This document shows, piece by piece, positions 9,170 to 18,188 of a DNA stretch of 64,000 nucleotides. The position numbers and the translations under genes are program-made. The notes under the pieces were generated by a model, which did no database searches, had not been told where the DNA came from, and saw nothing but the letters and a program-made list of their open reading frames with translations. The stretch lies in NCBI GenBank assembly GCA_965237785.1, contig OZ250159.1, positions 2,480,001 to 2,544,000 of the forward strand, in the 5' to 3' direction. This DNA is from UBA6522 sp965237785 (lineage in GTDB: Bacteria; Pseudomonadota; Gammaproteobacteria; Steroidobacterales; Rariloculaceae). Numbering within the stretch: position 1 is the first letter of the stretch; every line of letters starts with the position of its first letter.

Positions 9170-9291
9170 ATCGTGGAACACCACGACTTGCGGCCCCAAG
9201 CGCTTGCGCGCCGTGCCGAGCAACCGTGTCAGTACGCGTATCCCGTCGTACAGCAGGCGGCTGTCGGCGGGTTCCAGGACCCTGGTGTCGA

Positions 9292-9357
9292 TGGCGCGCC
9301 CGGAGAGATTCGAACTCCAACGACCACCTGGTTCGAAGCCAGGTACTCTATCCAGCC
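9292..9357 (-). pseudogene. 3' fragment of tRNA-Arg (anticodon TCG)
   Basis: On the minus strand the 66 bases run from the D-loop (GGCTGGATAGAGT) through a perfect anticodon arm CCTGG-CTTCGAA-CCAGG, a T-arm around TTCGAAT and an encoded CCA end. The expected 5' acceptor strand (GCGCCCG) is absent; unrelated sequence precedes it, so this is not a complete tRNA. Integrases commonly target the 3' half of tRNA genes, so this looks like an attachment-site remnant. Confidence 0.7.
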
Positions 9358-9420
9358 CGTTCCAACCCGTCCGCGAGCGGATGGAGCTACTGTTTGGCGC
9401 GATCTGCAGCAGGACGCATG

Positions 9421-9480
9421 CCATGCCGGCGTGCGCGGAAAGTGTTAACCATGTCTCCGGTATAAACTGTAAACCATGTG
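9421..9480. repeat. 60-bp direct repeat, copy 2 (IS-end-like)
   Basis: Same-orientation copy of 9110-9169, one base shorter. A separate 16-bp match, ggaccctggtgtcgat, links 9277-9292 with 9489-9504. The whole 8909-9560 stretch therefore holds no gene that I can support, only a mosaic of repeats around the tRNA fragment. Confidence 0.8.
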
Positions 9481-9560
9481 CCCGAAATGGACCCTGGTGT
9501 CGATTTAGCCTGCATCGCTCACCCATTTCCTGCCGCGGTCGCCGATCCGCCACGGACAAA

Positions 9561-10322
9561 TCACGCCTTCAACCGGTAGCCTGTCCTGAATATCCACCAC
9601 ACGGTGATCAGGCAGCCGACGAGAAAGGCGCTCGCCATGGAGAGACTGATCCACAGCCGGACATCCGCCAACTCGTAGAAACTCCAGCGGAATCCGCTCA
9701 CAAGGTAAACGACGGGATTGAAGTAGGTCACCTTCTGCCAGAACGGCGGCAGCATGTTCACCGAGTAGAAGCTTCCGCCAAGGAACGTCAGCGGCATGAT
9801 GACCAGCAAGGGGATGATCTGCAGTTTTTCAAAACCGTCCGCCCAGATGCCGATGATGAATCCGAACAGACTGAAGGTGACGGCGGTGAGCACGAGAAAT
9901 GTGGCCATGACCAGCGGATGAGCCACCTCCAAGGGGACGAAGAGCGTTGCGGTGCCAAGAATGATGATCCCCAGAATGACCGACTTGGTCGCCGCGGCGC
10001 CAACGTATCCGAGCAGGACTTCCACATAGGAGATCGGCGCCGACAGAATCTCGTAGATCGTCCCGCTGAACCTGGGGAAATAGATGCCGAACGAGGCATT
10101 GGAAATGCTCTGCGTCAGCAGTGACAGCATGACCAGCCCAGGAACGATGAACGCGCCGTAGCTGATGCCCTCGACGTCGGTAATCCGGGAACCGATCGCC
10201 GCGCCGAAGACCACGAAATAGAGCGAGGTCGAAATCACCGGCGCGAGGATGCTCTGAAAGATCGTGCGACCTGTTCGAGCCATCTCGAAGAGGTAGATTG
10301 CCTTGACCGAGTAAAAATTCAT
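9561..10322 (-). CDS. ABC-2 type transporter permease
   Basis: A 253-residue inner-membrane protein with six hydrophobic segments, of the ABC-2 family (YadH-like). FVVFGAAIGSR, PGLVMLSLLTQSISNASFGIY and PLTFLGGSFYSVNMLPPFWQ followed by YFNPVVYLVSGFR are the usual landmarks. It pairs with the ATPase encoded just upstream on the same strand, overlapping by four bases. Substrates of this family range from drugs to polysaccharides; unknown here. Confidence 0.9.
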   Translation of the reverse strand: MNFYSVKAIYLFEMARTGRTIFQSILAPVISTSLYFVVFGAAIGSRITDVEGISYGAFIVPGLVMLSLLTQSISNASFGIYFPRFSGTIYEILSAPISYVEVLLGYVGAAATKSVILGIIILGTATLFVPLEVAHPLVMATFLVLTAVTFSLFGFIIGIWADGFEKLQIIPLLVIMPLTFLGGSFYSVNMLPPFWQKVTYFNPVVYLVSGFRWSFYELADVRLWISLSMASAFLVGCLITVWWIFRTGYRLKA

Positions 10323-11251
10323 GGTTCCCTCTTCACCAGATTGACGAAGATTTCCTCCAGGGAACTCTGCGTGGTATCCAGATCCTTGAAGGTGATTTCC
10401 GCCTTGCCGAGCGCGCTCAGCAATAGCGTAATACCGGTCCGCTCCGCCTGGGTATCGTAGGTGTAGACCAACTCCGAGGTCTTCGGATGGAGTTCCAGGT
10501 CGTATTGAGACAGCGTCTCCGGCAGGGCTTCCAGCGATTCGTGGAGTTGCAGCCGCAACTGCTTCTTGCCCAGCTTTCGCATCAGCTCGTTCTTGTCCTG
10601 CACCAGTATCAGCTCGCCGTGGTTGATGACGCCGATTCGCTCAGCCATCTGCTCGGCTTCTTCGATGTAGTGCGTGGTGAGAATGACGGTGACGCCGGAA
10701 TCGCGCAAACCCCGGACCAGATTCCACATATCCTGGCGCAGTTCGACGTCGACGCCCGCGGTGGGTTCGTCCAGAAACAGAATCCGTGGTTCATGGGAGA
10801 GCGCCTTGGCGATGAGTACCCGGCGCTTCATTCCGCCGGAGAGGGTCATCATCATGCTGTCCTTCTTGTCCCACAACGACAGCGAGCCGAGTACTGACTC
10901 GATGTGCCCGGGATTCGGCGGTTTACCGAACAGGCCGCGGCTGAAGCTGACCGTATTCCATACGGTTTCGAACGCATCGGTCGTCAACTCCTGGGGCACC
11001 AGACCGATCAGCGAACGGGTGGCCCGGTAGCCGGTGATGATGTCATGCCCGGCGACCGTCACCCGGCCCGCGGATGGGTTGACGATTCCGCAAACGACAT
11101 TGATCAGCGTGGTCTTGCCCGCCCCATTGGGCCCGAGCAGCGCGAATATTTCCCCCTCAAGGACCGCAAGGTCGACGTTCTTGAGCGCTCTGAATCCCGA
11201 GTCGTAGGTTTTCGACAGCCCGCTGATGGTGATGATGGGTTTCTTGATCAT
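10319..11251 (-). CDS. ABC transporter ATP-binding protein
   Basis: A 310-residue ATPase partner of the ABC-2 permease (YadG/CcmA-like). Walker A is GPNGAGKTT at about residues 39-47, the signature is LSGGMKRR, Walker B is ILFLDEPTAGVD, and the switch histidine is in ILTTHYIEEAE. The C-terminal 70 residues are the drug-exporter type extension. The stop overlaps the permease start. The 405-base gap upstream (11252-11656) separates it from the divergent receptor gene. Confidence 0.93.
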   Translation of the reverse strand: MIKKPIITISGLSKTYDSGFRALKNVDLAVLEGEIFALLGPNGAGKTTLINVVCGIVNPSAGRVTVAGHDIITGYRATRSLIGLVPQELTTDAFETVWNTVSFSRGLFGKPPNPGHIESVLGSLSLWDKKDSMMMTLSGGMKRRVLIAKALSHEPRILFLDEPTAGVDVELRQDMWNLVRGLRDSGVTVILTTHYIEEAEQMAERIGVINHGELILVQDKNELMRKLGKKQLRLQLHESLEALPETLSQYDLELHPKTSELVYTYDTQAERTGITLLLSALGKAEITFKDLDTTQSSLEEIFVNLVKREP

Positions 11252-11656
11252 AATTTCGCGCGCAGAGCATATCGCTTCTCACGCACGGGTGCTTGAATGG
11301 ATTTCCGGGTCAGTTGCGATTGCCTGGTATCGGGTGAATTTCCAACGAATTGCAATCCGGCTCAGCGGTCCGATCGGCCGGGCTCAAATGCCGCTGATAA
11401 CGTCTGCACGTGCCCTCTTCGACCGTTGCGCGGTGCGTAGCTCAGGCCCCACCGACGCATGTTGTGAACAAGCAACAGGGGAGATTCGCAAACAAGTTCC
11501 CTATGGTATGCTCCGGCATGGACCACGCTCGGTCATCCGGTCCAGGGAAGTGCGCGCAGGCAGGGAGATGGGTACGACACTGGCTGGAATCGCGGCCGGC
11601 TTCTCGGCCTTCTCGACTGCACGCATCACGCCGACAACGGAGGTACAGGTTTCGTC
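11252..11656. other. Divergent intergenic region, no gene seen
   Basis: 405 bases between the ABC operon and the TonB receptor. It should carry both promoters and the receptor's leader. TTGTGAACAA (11460-11469) is a small inverted repeat and ggtatgct near 11508-11515 a possible -10. The receptor's Shine-Dalgarno GGAGGT lies at 11639-11644. Nothing else is supported. Confidence 0.5.
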
Positions 11657-14506
11657 ATGCGCACATTAATTATGTTTTCCGCTCTGGTCGCCGCCGCGGC
11701 TGCCGCACAGGATTCTGAAACTCCACCCGCCTCGGGCGATTTGTTGACCATCGAGCAAATCATCGTCACGGCAACACGCCGCGAGGAATCCGTCACCGAC
11801 GTGCCCCTCGCCGTATCGGCGTACGACGCCGAGCGGATCGAACTCAGCCGCGTGACGGACATCATGGAGTTGATGCGTATCGCTCCAAGCTTTCACGTCG
11901 CCTCCGGGCAGGCGGAATCGGTCGGCGTCACGGCACGCATTCGAGGCGTGGGCACCAACAGCGACAATCCGGGACTGGAATCTTCGGTCGGGATGTACGT
12001 GGATGGCGTGTACCGCAACCGCGCCACGGTGGGGTTCAGCGAACTTGGAGCGATCGAACGGATCGAGGTTCTCCGGGGTCCTCAGGGCACGCTGTTCGGA
12101 CGCAACAGCTCGGCCGGTGTCGTCAGCATCATTACCGCTCTGCCCGATCCGGATGGATCGGGCTACGCCGATATCAGTATCGGCTCGTACGGCTCGAACC
12201 GGGTCGAAGCCGGTGTCAGCGGCGGCTTCGGATCCGATGCCTCGGCCCGGCTGGACGCGGTGTTCTTCCAGCGCGATGGCTTCCTCGAGGACCTCAACTA
12301 CGACCGCAGCTTCAACAACCGCGACCGCACGTTCATTCGCGGCCAGTTGGTATTCGAACCTTCCGATACGGTCCGCTTGCGTTTGATCGGCGACTACAGC
12401 GACCGCGACGAGACCTGCTGCGCGGCGGTGGGCTTGATTTCCGGGCCGACGGCGGCAGCGGTCCACCAGATCGCGCAACTTCAAACTCAAAATCCGAATA
12501 CCGTGGGCATCGCCTTCGATCCCTATGCCCGAGGGGCTACGGTCACGGAGACTTCCGGTTACTACCAGGCCGTCGAGGAAGGCGGAGTTTCGCTGGAGAT
12601 CGACGCGGATCTGCCGTTCGCCCGCCTGGTGAGCGTGACGGCGAAGCGCAACTGGGATACGGCGCGCGAGATGGACATCGATTTTTCCGCGATGGACATG
12701 GGCGAAAGGCCCATCGGCGAATTCACGTTGGGGTTTGAAACGTTGACACAGGAAATCCGTCTCAACGGTCAGAACGGCTTCCTGGACTGGCTGGTAGGCG
12801 CCTACTATGCTAACGAGAGTCTGCCGTACCGGGACGCTTTGGATTTCGGGTTCGGCTACAGTTTCTATGCGAACGGTATCGCTCGTCAGGCCGCGGCCGG
12901 GATCGGCGCCGGATTCGATGGGTTCCGTGCACTGGCCCAAATCGACGCGTTGGAGGCCGGTGCGGCCGGAATCGCCCAGGGTGCTGCGGCATTGTCCGCC
13001 GGACTGGCGCCCTTTGCACCGTTTCTTCCGCCCGGATTCGCGGCGCCGACGCTCTCGGCGATGTTGCCGTCCTATCCGGGCTTTGCGTTCAATCCCTGGC
13101 CCACGTATGAGCGAATTGCCGACCCCAACGGTAACCTTAATCTGTATGGGCATGGCGCGCGGGACTCGTTCGACCAGGAATCCCAGTCGTGGGCGCTGTT
13201 CACGCACAACACGCTGGAGTTGCAGAACGACTTCGAGCTGACCCTGGGCCTTCGCTATACCGTGGAAGACAAGTCCATGTCCGCGAATCTAAGCTCCACG
13301 GATCAGGTGTGCTGGCCGTTCAGCCAGCGGTTCCTCGGTTCCCTGCAAGCCACTCAAGACTACTTCCCGGGCGTGGGCGCCTATGCGCAGGGACTGCAGG
13401 CCTACACGGCGGAATTGCAGACGTTCGCTGGCCAGCTCGGTCAGTTCGCGGCCAACCCTATGTTGCCGCCGCAATTGGCCCAGGGCGCGGCGCAGCTCAG
13501 TCAGGCTGTGCAAGGGATCCAGGCCGGGGCGGCCCAGTTGCTTCCGGCGCTCCCGCAGGTTGCCGCGGGCGGTCAGGAATTGCTCACGAACCCCGATCTG
13601 ATCGAGGGCATCGGCGCCATCGCGGCGTTGGGCTGCAACCCGTTTGCGGATCCCACCAGGGACGGACAGTATTACGGCGAGCTTGACGAAAACGAAGTGA
13701 CGGGCACGCTGCGGCTGTCCAGAAGCATCGGCGATCACCTTCTGTACGGCGGCTATTCCCGGGGTTACAAGGCGGGCGGATTCAACATGGACCGTAGCGG
13801 CTTGATGAGCCCGATCCTGACGTCGCTGACCGGTGCTCCCGTTCTGCCCAGCATCGATCAATGGATTTTTCTCCCGGAAACCGTCGATACATACGAATTG
13901 GGCGGCAAGTTCAGCCTTGACGACTGGCGCGGGTTGCTCGATATCAGCCTCTTCCACGAGGAATTTGAGGGTTACCAACTCACGGCGTTCAGGGGGTTTT
14001 CTTTCGAAGCGCTCAATGTCCCCGAAGTGACGTCGCAGGGCGTGGAGATCGAGGCGCGCGGCGTGGTCAACAACGCCGTTGAAATCTTCGGCGGCGTGAC
14101 CTACGCGGATGTGCGTTTCGGCAGCGGTCCCGAACACGGTTTCCGCGCCGGGCGCCAATTGACTCACGCGCCGAAGTTGACGGGCGTGGGCGGCGTCACC
14201 ATGCGCTTCCCGCTGGGTCCGCTGGCGGGCGTGTTTCACATCGACGCGCGCTACACCGGGGAACACAATACCGGCGCCGATCTGGACATTCAGAAGCTGC
14301 AAGAGGCCTATACCGTGGTCAACGCCCGGTTGATCTTCAATTCCGCCGGCGGAATGAACCCGTGGACAGTGGATTTCTGGGCGCAGAACGTGACCGACGA
14401 AGACTTCGCCATCACCATCTTTGACGCCCCGTTGCAGACCGGGACTTACAACGCCTTTCTCGGCGACCCGCAAATCTACGGCGTCAGTCTTCGGTACGAA
14501 TTCTAG
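11657..14506 (+). CDS. TonB-dependent outer-membrane receptor with two unusual insertions
   Basis: A 949-residue receptor. Signal peptide of about 17 residues; plug domain with IIVTATRREESVTDVPLAVS, VGMYVDGVYRNR and IERIEVLRGPQGTLFGRNSS; barrel ending in a C-terminal Phe (LRYEF). TonB box candidate is the DLLTIEQIIVTATRRE region. Two insertions in the barrel, residues ~408-474 and ~561-659, are Ala/Gln/Pro/Leu-rich (for example FAPFLPPGFAAPTL, AAQLLPALPQVAAGGQELL) and not typical of extracellular loops. Energised uptake of a siderophore, vitamin or carbohydrate is expected. GGAGGT lies 12 bases before the ATG. Confidence 0.93.
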   Translation: MRTLIMFSALVAAAAAAQDSETPPASGDLLTIEQIIVTATRREESVTDVPLAVSAYDAERIELSRVTDIMELMRIAPSFHVASGQAESVGVTARIRGVGTNSDNPGLESSVGMYVDGVYRNRATVGFSELGAIERIEVLRGPQGTLFGRNSSAGVVSIITALPDPDGSGYADISIGSYGSNRVEAGVSGGFGSDASARLDAVFFQRDGFLEDLNYDRSFNNRDRTFIRGQLVFEPSDTVRLRLIGDYSDRDETCCAAVGLISGPTAAAVHQIAQLQTQNPNTVGIAFDPYARGATVTETSGYYQAVEEGGVSLEIDADLPFARLVSVTAKRNWDTAREMDIDFSAMDMGERPIGEFTLGFETLTQEIRLNGQNGFLDWLVGAYYANESLPYRDALDFGFGYSFYANGIARQAAAGIGAGFDGFRALAQIDALEAGAAGIAQGAAALSAGLAPFAPFLPPGFAAPTLSAMLPSYPGFAFNPWPTYERIADPNGNLNLYGHGARDSFDQESQSWALFTHNTLELQNDFELTLGLRYTVEDKSMSANLSSTDQVCWPFSQRFLGSLQATQDYFPGVGAYAQGLQAYTAELQTFAGQLGQFAANPMLPPQLAQGAAQLSQAVQGIQAGAAQLLPALPQVAAGGQELLTNPDLIEGIGAIAALGCNPFADPTRDGQYYGELDENEVTGTLRLSRSIGDHLLYGGYSRGYKAGGFNMDRSGLMSPILTSLTGAPVLPSIDQWIFLPETVDTYELGGKFSLDDWRGLLDISLFHEEFEGYQLTAFRGFSFEALNVPEVTSQGVEIEARGVVNNAVEIFGGVTYADVRFGSGPEHGFRAGRQLTHAPKLTGVGGVTMRFPLGPLAGVFHIDARYTGEHNTGADLDIQKLQEAYTVVNARLIFNSAGGMNPWTVDFWAQNVTDEDFAITIFDAPLQTGTYNAFLGDPQIYGVSLRYEF

Positions 14507-14535
14507 TCCGGTTATCTTTTCGGTCTTCGTAACAA

Positions 14536-14562
14536 GGGCGTCGAGGGATTTCCTCGGCGCCC
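14536..14562. terminator. Stem-loop downstream of the TonB receptor
   Basis: GGGCGTCGAGG and CCTCGGCGCCC can pair over 11 positions (one G-T) around a 5-base loop, 30 bases after the receptor stop. No T-run follows, so it is not a canonical intrinsic terminator; it may stabilise the 3' end. Confidence 0.4.
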
Positions 14563-14595
14563 GATAAACCGTTTCACGATCCGTCTGGAAACGGA

Positions 14596-14625
14596 TTGGA
14601 CCCGTCGCGCCTCTGCGTGTAAATT
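14596..14625 (+). promoter_or_regulatory. Candidate promoter for doxX
   Basis: TTGGAC at 14596-14601, 18-base spacer, TAAATT at 14620-14625, about 70 bases upstream of the DoxX start. Confidence 0.4.
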
Positions 14626-14693
14626 GTTCCCGTACCGGCCCCGTCTGGGGATCAATAACTGAAGAACCGGGCTCACCCGGGAAGGGAATAATA

Positions 14694-15104
14694 ATGGTCA
14701 ACGATGCTATCGAATCCTTGCTCTCAAAATGGTCTGACGAACTGCACGGCGCCCTGCGAATCGTTGCCGCGTTCATGTTCATTCAGCATGGAACGCAAAA
14801 GGTCTTCAGTTTTCCAGTTGAAGCCAATTCCGCGTTCGACTTGATGTCGCGCGCGGGCATTGCCGGCGTTATAGAAGTTGTTGGTGGGGCGTTGTTGTTG
14901 GTCGGCCTGTTTACGCGTCCCGCGGCCTTCCTCTGCTCCGGATTGATGGCATTCGCCTACTGGTTGGCACATGCACCGCGAGGATTCTTCCTCTGGACCG
15001 TAGGTAACGGTGGAGACGCCGCGGTACTCTATTGCTTCGTATTTCTCTACATTGCCGCCGTGGGCGCGGGCAAGTGGAGCATCGACGGGATGCGCGGCGG
15101 CTGA
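14694..15104 (+). CDS. DoxX family inner-membrane protein
   Basis: 136 residues with four membrane segments. FMFIQHGTQKVFSF at about residue 23, AGVIEVVGGALLLVGLFTRPAAF and AFAYWLAHAPRGFF are DoxX/DoxD landmarks. DoxX-type proteins are linked to thiosulfate:quinone oxidation or oxidative-stress complexes, but most are uncharacterised. AGGGAA stands 8 bases before the ATG. The 3' end overlaps the region encoding the start of the next protein. Confidence 0.88.
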   Translation: MVNDAIESLLSKWSDELHGALRIVAAFMFIQHGTQKVFSFPVEANSAFDLMSRAGIAGVIEVVGGALLLVGLFTRPAAFLCSGLMAFAYWLAHAPRGFFLWTVGNGGDAAVLYCFVFLYIAAVGAGKWSIDGMRGG

Positions 15105-15823
15105 TCGCGCACGCACGTGCCGCGTTCGCCGCGTTCGTCGCCCTGGGCGTCTCCGGTCCGGCGACGGCGGTCGCTCAGGACGAGGAAGGTTTCTCCGGCC
15201 GGGTAGCGCTGGGGTACCTGGCAACCAGCGGCAACTCCGAAAGCGAGAGCCTCAATTCCAATTTCGACCTTTGGTGGAACTACGATCCATGGGCTCATTC
15301 GCTCGCAGGCCGCGCCATCAACGCCAGCACATCCGGCATCACAACGGCTGAAGCCTATGGCATCGAATGGCAGAGCCGCTATGCCATCAACGACAACGAC
15401 TATGTCTTTGGGCTGATTGCGTTGGACGATGACGGTTTCAGCGCCTACGACCGGCACGAGCGGGCGTCGCTTGGTTACGGACGCCGGTTCGTGGATCGGG
15501 ACAAGCACGTTCTCAGCGTCGAAGCGGGTCTCGGCGCGAGGCAGGCCGATTTGCGTGACCGTACGCCACAGGACGATTCCATTCTGCGACTCGCCGCCGA
15601 TTATCGCTGGTCGATCGGCGAAACGTCCGAGTTCACGCAGAGCCTGGTGATCGACGGCGGATCGGAGAACATCTACCGCGAGGCGGAATCGTCCCTCAGC
15701 GCGAGTATTCGCGAAAATCTATCGTTGGTGGTGTCCTACACAATCCAGAACAACACCGAGGTGCTTCCCGGTTTCCGCAATACCGATACCTTTACCTCGA
15801 TATCCCTGGAATACACGTTCTGA
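15074..15823 (+). CDS. DUF481 family outer-membrane beta-barrel protein
   Basis: A DUF481 protein, the 'salt-induced outer membrane protein' type. After the signal peptide (AFVALGVSGPATAVAQ) comes FSGRVALGYLATSGNSESES, the family's diagnostic opening, then alternating beta strands ending in the aromatic LEYTF. The GTG at 15074 gives a basic n-region with two arginines and a good signal peptide; an in-frame ATG at 15032 is possible but lies deeper within doxX. The two genes overlap out of frame. Function unknown; outer-membrane location is clear. Confidence 0.82.
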   Translation: MEHRRDARRLIAHARAAFAAFVALGVSGPATAVAQDEEGFSGRVALGYLATSGNSESESLNSNFDLWWNYDPWAHSLAGRAINASTSGITTAEAYGIEWQSRYAINDNDYVFGLIALDDDGFSAYDRHERASLGYGRRFVDRDKHVLSVEAGLGARQADLRDRTPQDDSILRLAADYRWSIGETSEFTQSLVIDGGSENIYREAESSLSASIRENLSLVVSYTIQNNTEVLPGFRNTDTFTSISLEYTF

Positions 15824-15908
15824 CAGGCGCGGGATAGCGCGCATCCGAACCGCGTTGAATAATGGGTGCGCGAGGCTGTCCACGTTGAATCGGACAGGAG
15901 ACACAACC

Positions 15909-16124
15909 ATGCGCTGGATTTTCCTTTTCGCGCTCATACCGCTTTCCACGAGCGTACAGGCCCATCACTCACGCGCACCCTTTCTTCTCGACGAAACGTT
16001 TCAGGTCGAGGGCACGGTGGTCGAGACGGCGTGGCGCAGCCCCCATATCTATATGGTGGTTGACGTCCCGGAGGATTCCGGAGGACGCCGGCGGCAAGAA
16101 CTACGTCTTCTGGGGCGGCCGTGA
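15909..16124 (+). pseudogene. Truncated DUF6152 family protein
   Basis: MRWIFLFALIPLSTSVQAHH is a signal peptide followed by the HHS motif that opens mature DUF6152 proteins; FQVEGTVVETAWRSPHIYMV is the family's second block. After that the frame turns into unrelated Arg-rich sequence and stops at about 72 residues; intact relatives in this window have about 130-146. The break falls near the decayed 3' end of the convergent SEC-C gene, so both ends seem to have been lost at one junction. Confidence 0.6.
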
Positions 16125-16196
16125 AGGCTACGCATGCCTGCAGACCACGGACACCCGGCGCGAACTCGATCATTTTGGGCAGTTCCTGGAACCTGA

Positions 16197-18086
16197 TCAA
16201 CGACCATATGATCGGTGCGGTCTGAGCCAGGGCACGGTCCACGTCCCGGTCCCGCAGGCAGCGGATCGCCATCGGTGTTGGACAGCTCGGGCAGAAGCTC
16301 CGATCGGGCGTCGAGCATGTCGACCGCCTCCTCCCAGCGATTGAGCAGATAGCGGCCGAAGGTCTCGTCGCGGAGCCGGTCCACCGGATTGCAGCATCGC
16401 TTGCGCCGATTGGTGGTTGCCGACCTCGCGCCCGGCGCACGACCTCCGCCGCGTCAAGGGGGGCAGTACGTGGATGCGCGCCACACAGCAGCGAGTCGCC
16501 TTCATGGTCGACGATGCGTCCGAGCAGCGCATCGCGCCGAGAACCGTCGACCCCGATGTCTCGTGGACGTGTCGCTCCTCGTGGGAGAGCAGATCGCGGA
16601 CCGTCAAGCTTATGCCGGGCTCGACCGCCGTCACCTCCCACACCGTGAGCCATGCCTGGGCCTCGGCGTCGAGCCACGCGCGTTCGGCCCGCGACAATTT
16701 CGGCTCGTATGCTTTAAGGTACTGCTCGAGCGCCGTCATCCCGTCAACCCGGAAATGATAGGCCGACCAGTGGGACGACAGCTCCGGCACCGCCGCCGCG
16801 TCGGTGAAGTCGCTCGCGAACTTGCCCCATGCGATGCCGATATGCACCGCGGCGAAGTCCATGATTTCTTGGGTCAGGGAGCCGTCGAGCGCGTGCAGCG
16901 CCTTGTATCGGCGCTCCATGGAACTCGCCTGCTCGTCGCGCCGAAGACAGCACTTCTTGAATTTGCGGCCACTCCCACACGGGCATGGATCGTTGCGGCC
17001 CGGCCTGGTCCGACCGCGCCGGGGCGACGACGCCGGCCAGCGCATCGGCTCGCGGGCGAGTGCCGGAGGCGGAGCCGCCTCGTAGGGGAAGGTGAAGCGG
17101 ACCTCGACGTTGTGTGGATCGGGCGAGTACGACTCGAAGACAGGCTCAAGCGTATCGGCCTCGAACCGATCCCGGTGCGCGTCGAAGAACCGGCTCAGCG
17201 AAGCCGCGCAAACCGTGGCGATCTGTACGTCGCGCGCGACGAGCGGGCGTAGAGCCCCGTCATGCTCGATGCGAAGGACGCGCGGATAAGCATTGGTGCC
17301 GGCAACCGGCCATGCATGGGCCACTGCCTCGCGCCGCATCGACACGGGCAGGTCGGCTGCGCGGTCGTAGTTGAGCGCGAGCCAATCGGTCCCGAGGTTG
17401 AGGCCCCCGGCGCCCTCGAACGATTCCGCCGTCGCGGACCGAATAAATCCTTCGTATCCGTCGACGGAGGGGAAGATGAGCACTCCGAGGCTCTCGCCAA
17501 GATTGCCGATGATCGAGACGCACGTGCCCTCGACGCCGAGCGCCGGGATATCCATCCTGAGCACCTGCGCGTCGGTCGCCATAGTCCACGGCGCGATGCG
17601 GTAGAGGCGATCGGCGGCGGTGAACAACTCCGCCACGGCGTCGGGCGCGATGCGTCCGTCTTCGAAGTAGCTCGCATTGTCGTCCGATTCCGGCAACCAC
17701 TCGATCAGGCTCTCCACAAGGGCATCGAGTTCCGGAGTGGGCGCCACGATGACCGGAATCGCGTCCTCGACGGCAGCACGCACCTCGAGTGCGAACGCCG
17801 GGTCGGATACGCGGATTACGTCGGGGCGGTGTTTCGGACCGGCCAGCGGGCGATCCAATGCGCCGAGCAAGACGCGCCCAGCCGCTCCCTCGGCCTCCTC
17901 CGGAGCGACTACCTCCTGACCGACGATGAGGCCCGATGACGCCAGCCAGATGACCAGCTCGGGCCGGTACGGCTCGTCGCGATCCTGGATGAAGATCGGA
18001 GGCGTCAGCCTCCCGCCGATCCACTCATGGCGCTGGTGCGCCCGACGACGTTCCATGCCCCGCTGCCGCTTTCTGCGTCGCGGCAT
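16197..18086 (-). CDS. SEC-C motif protein with decayed, frameshifted 3' end
   Basis: The open frame gives 629 residues. Residues ~395-420 contain a complete SEC-C zinc site, NDPCPCGSGRKFKKCCLR. The N-terminal ~390 residues are an unassigned alpha/beta region. Conserved-looking sequence continues after the frame is lost: it jumps frame near 16535 (DALLGRIVDHEGDSLLCG) and again near 16415 (LRDETFGRYLLNRWEEAVDM), ending at SNTDGDPL by 16264. The last stretch of the annotated frame is therefore out of frame. The ATG at 18086 has AAGG 8 bases upstream and is coupled to a mini-ORF (TGATG). Possibly inactive; function unknown. Confidence 0.65.
   Translation of the reverse strand: MPRRRKRQRGMERRRAHQRHEWIGGRLTPPIFIQDRDEPYRPELVIWLASSGLIVGQEVVAPEEAEGAAGRVLLGALDRPLAGPKHRPDVIRVSDPAFALEVRAAVEDAIPVIVAPTPELDALVESLIEWLPESDDNASYFEDGRIAPDAVAELFTAADRLYRIAPWTMATDAQVLRMDIPALGVEGTCVSIIGNLGESLGVLIFPSVDGYEGFIRSATAESFEGAGGLNLGTDWLALNYDRAADLPVSMRREAVAHAWPVAGTNAYPRVLRIEHDGALRPLVARDVQIATVCAASLSRFFDAHRDRFEADTLEPVFESYSPDPHNVEVRFTFPYEAAPPPALAREPMRWPASSPRRGRTRPGRNDPCPCGSGRKFKKCCLRRDEQASSMERRYKALHALDGSLTQEIMDFAAVHIGIAWGKFASDFTDAAAVPELSSHWSAYHFRVDGMTALEQYLKAYEPKLSRAERAWLDAEAQAWLTVWEVTAVEPGISLTVRDLLSHEERHVHETSGSTVLGAMRCSDASSTMKATRCCVARIHVLPPLTRRRSCAGREVGNHQSAQAMLQSGGPAPRRDLRPLSAQSLGGGGRHARRPIGASARAVQHRWRSAACGTGTWTVPWLRPHRSYGR
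16227..16264. repeat. 38-bp perfect copy of a piece of the VWA (coxE) gene
   Basis: ccagggcacggtccacgtcc plus cggtcccgcaggcagcgg is identical at 16227-16264 and 18689-18726, where it encodes CLRDRDVDRAL of the VWA protein. Here it forms the exact end of the SEC-C homology. Confidence 0.9.
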
Positions 18087-18151
18087 CAGGCCGCCTTGCG
18101 GCGCTTGACGGAGCCTGGGAAACGCACCGTGGCTCGGGTACACTTCGTCAT
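18086..18151 (-). CDS. 21-residue basic leader ORF coupled to the SEC-C gene
   Basis: Starts MTKCTRATVRFPG and ends in a run of Lys/Arg. It has a strong Shine-Dalgarno (AAAGGGGA) about 8 bases before the ATG. Its stop and the next ATG share TGATG, and a second AAGG for the downstream gene lies inside its last codons. This is a classic translational-coupling layout. No family recognised. Confidence 0.5.
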   Translation of the reverse strand: MTKCTRATVRFPGSVKRRKAA

Positions 18152-18188
18152 GGGCAAAGTCCCCTTTCGGTTCAGCCTAACTAATTGA

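Noticed and set aside
9292..9375. Complete tRNA gene
   Set aside because: The 5' acceptor strand and D-arm 5' side do not pair with the 3' part; only the 3' 66 bases match a tRNA.
9134..9559. Minus-strand frame across the repeat and tRNA fragment as a transposase
   Set aside because: It runs through both repeat copies and the tRNA remnant and has no DDE motif or helix-turn-helix.
14536..14562. Canonical intrinsic terminator of the receptor gene
   Set aside because: The stem is followed by gataaacc, not a T-run; kept only as a weak stem-loop.
13289..14782. Minus-strand frame opposite the TonB receptor
   Set aside because: Low-complexity His/Arg/Gln-rich translation without motif; the receptor frame explains the sequence.
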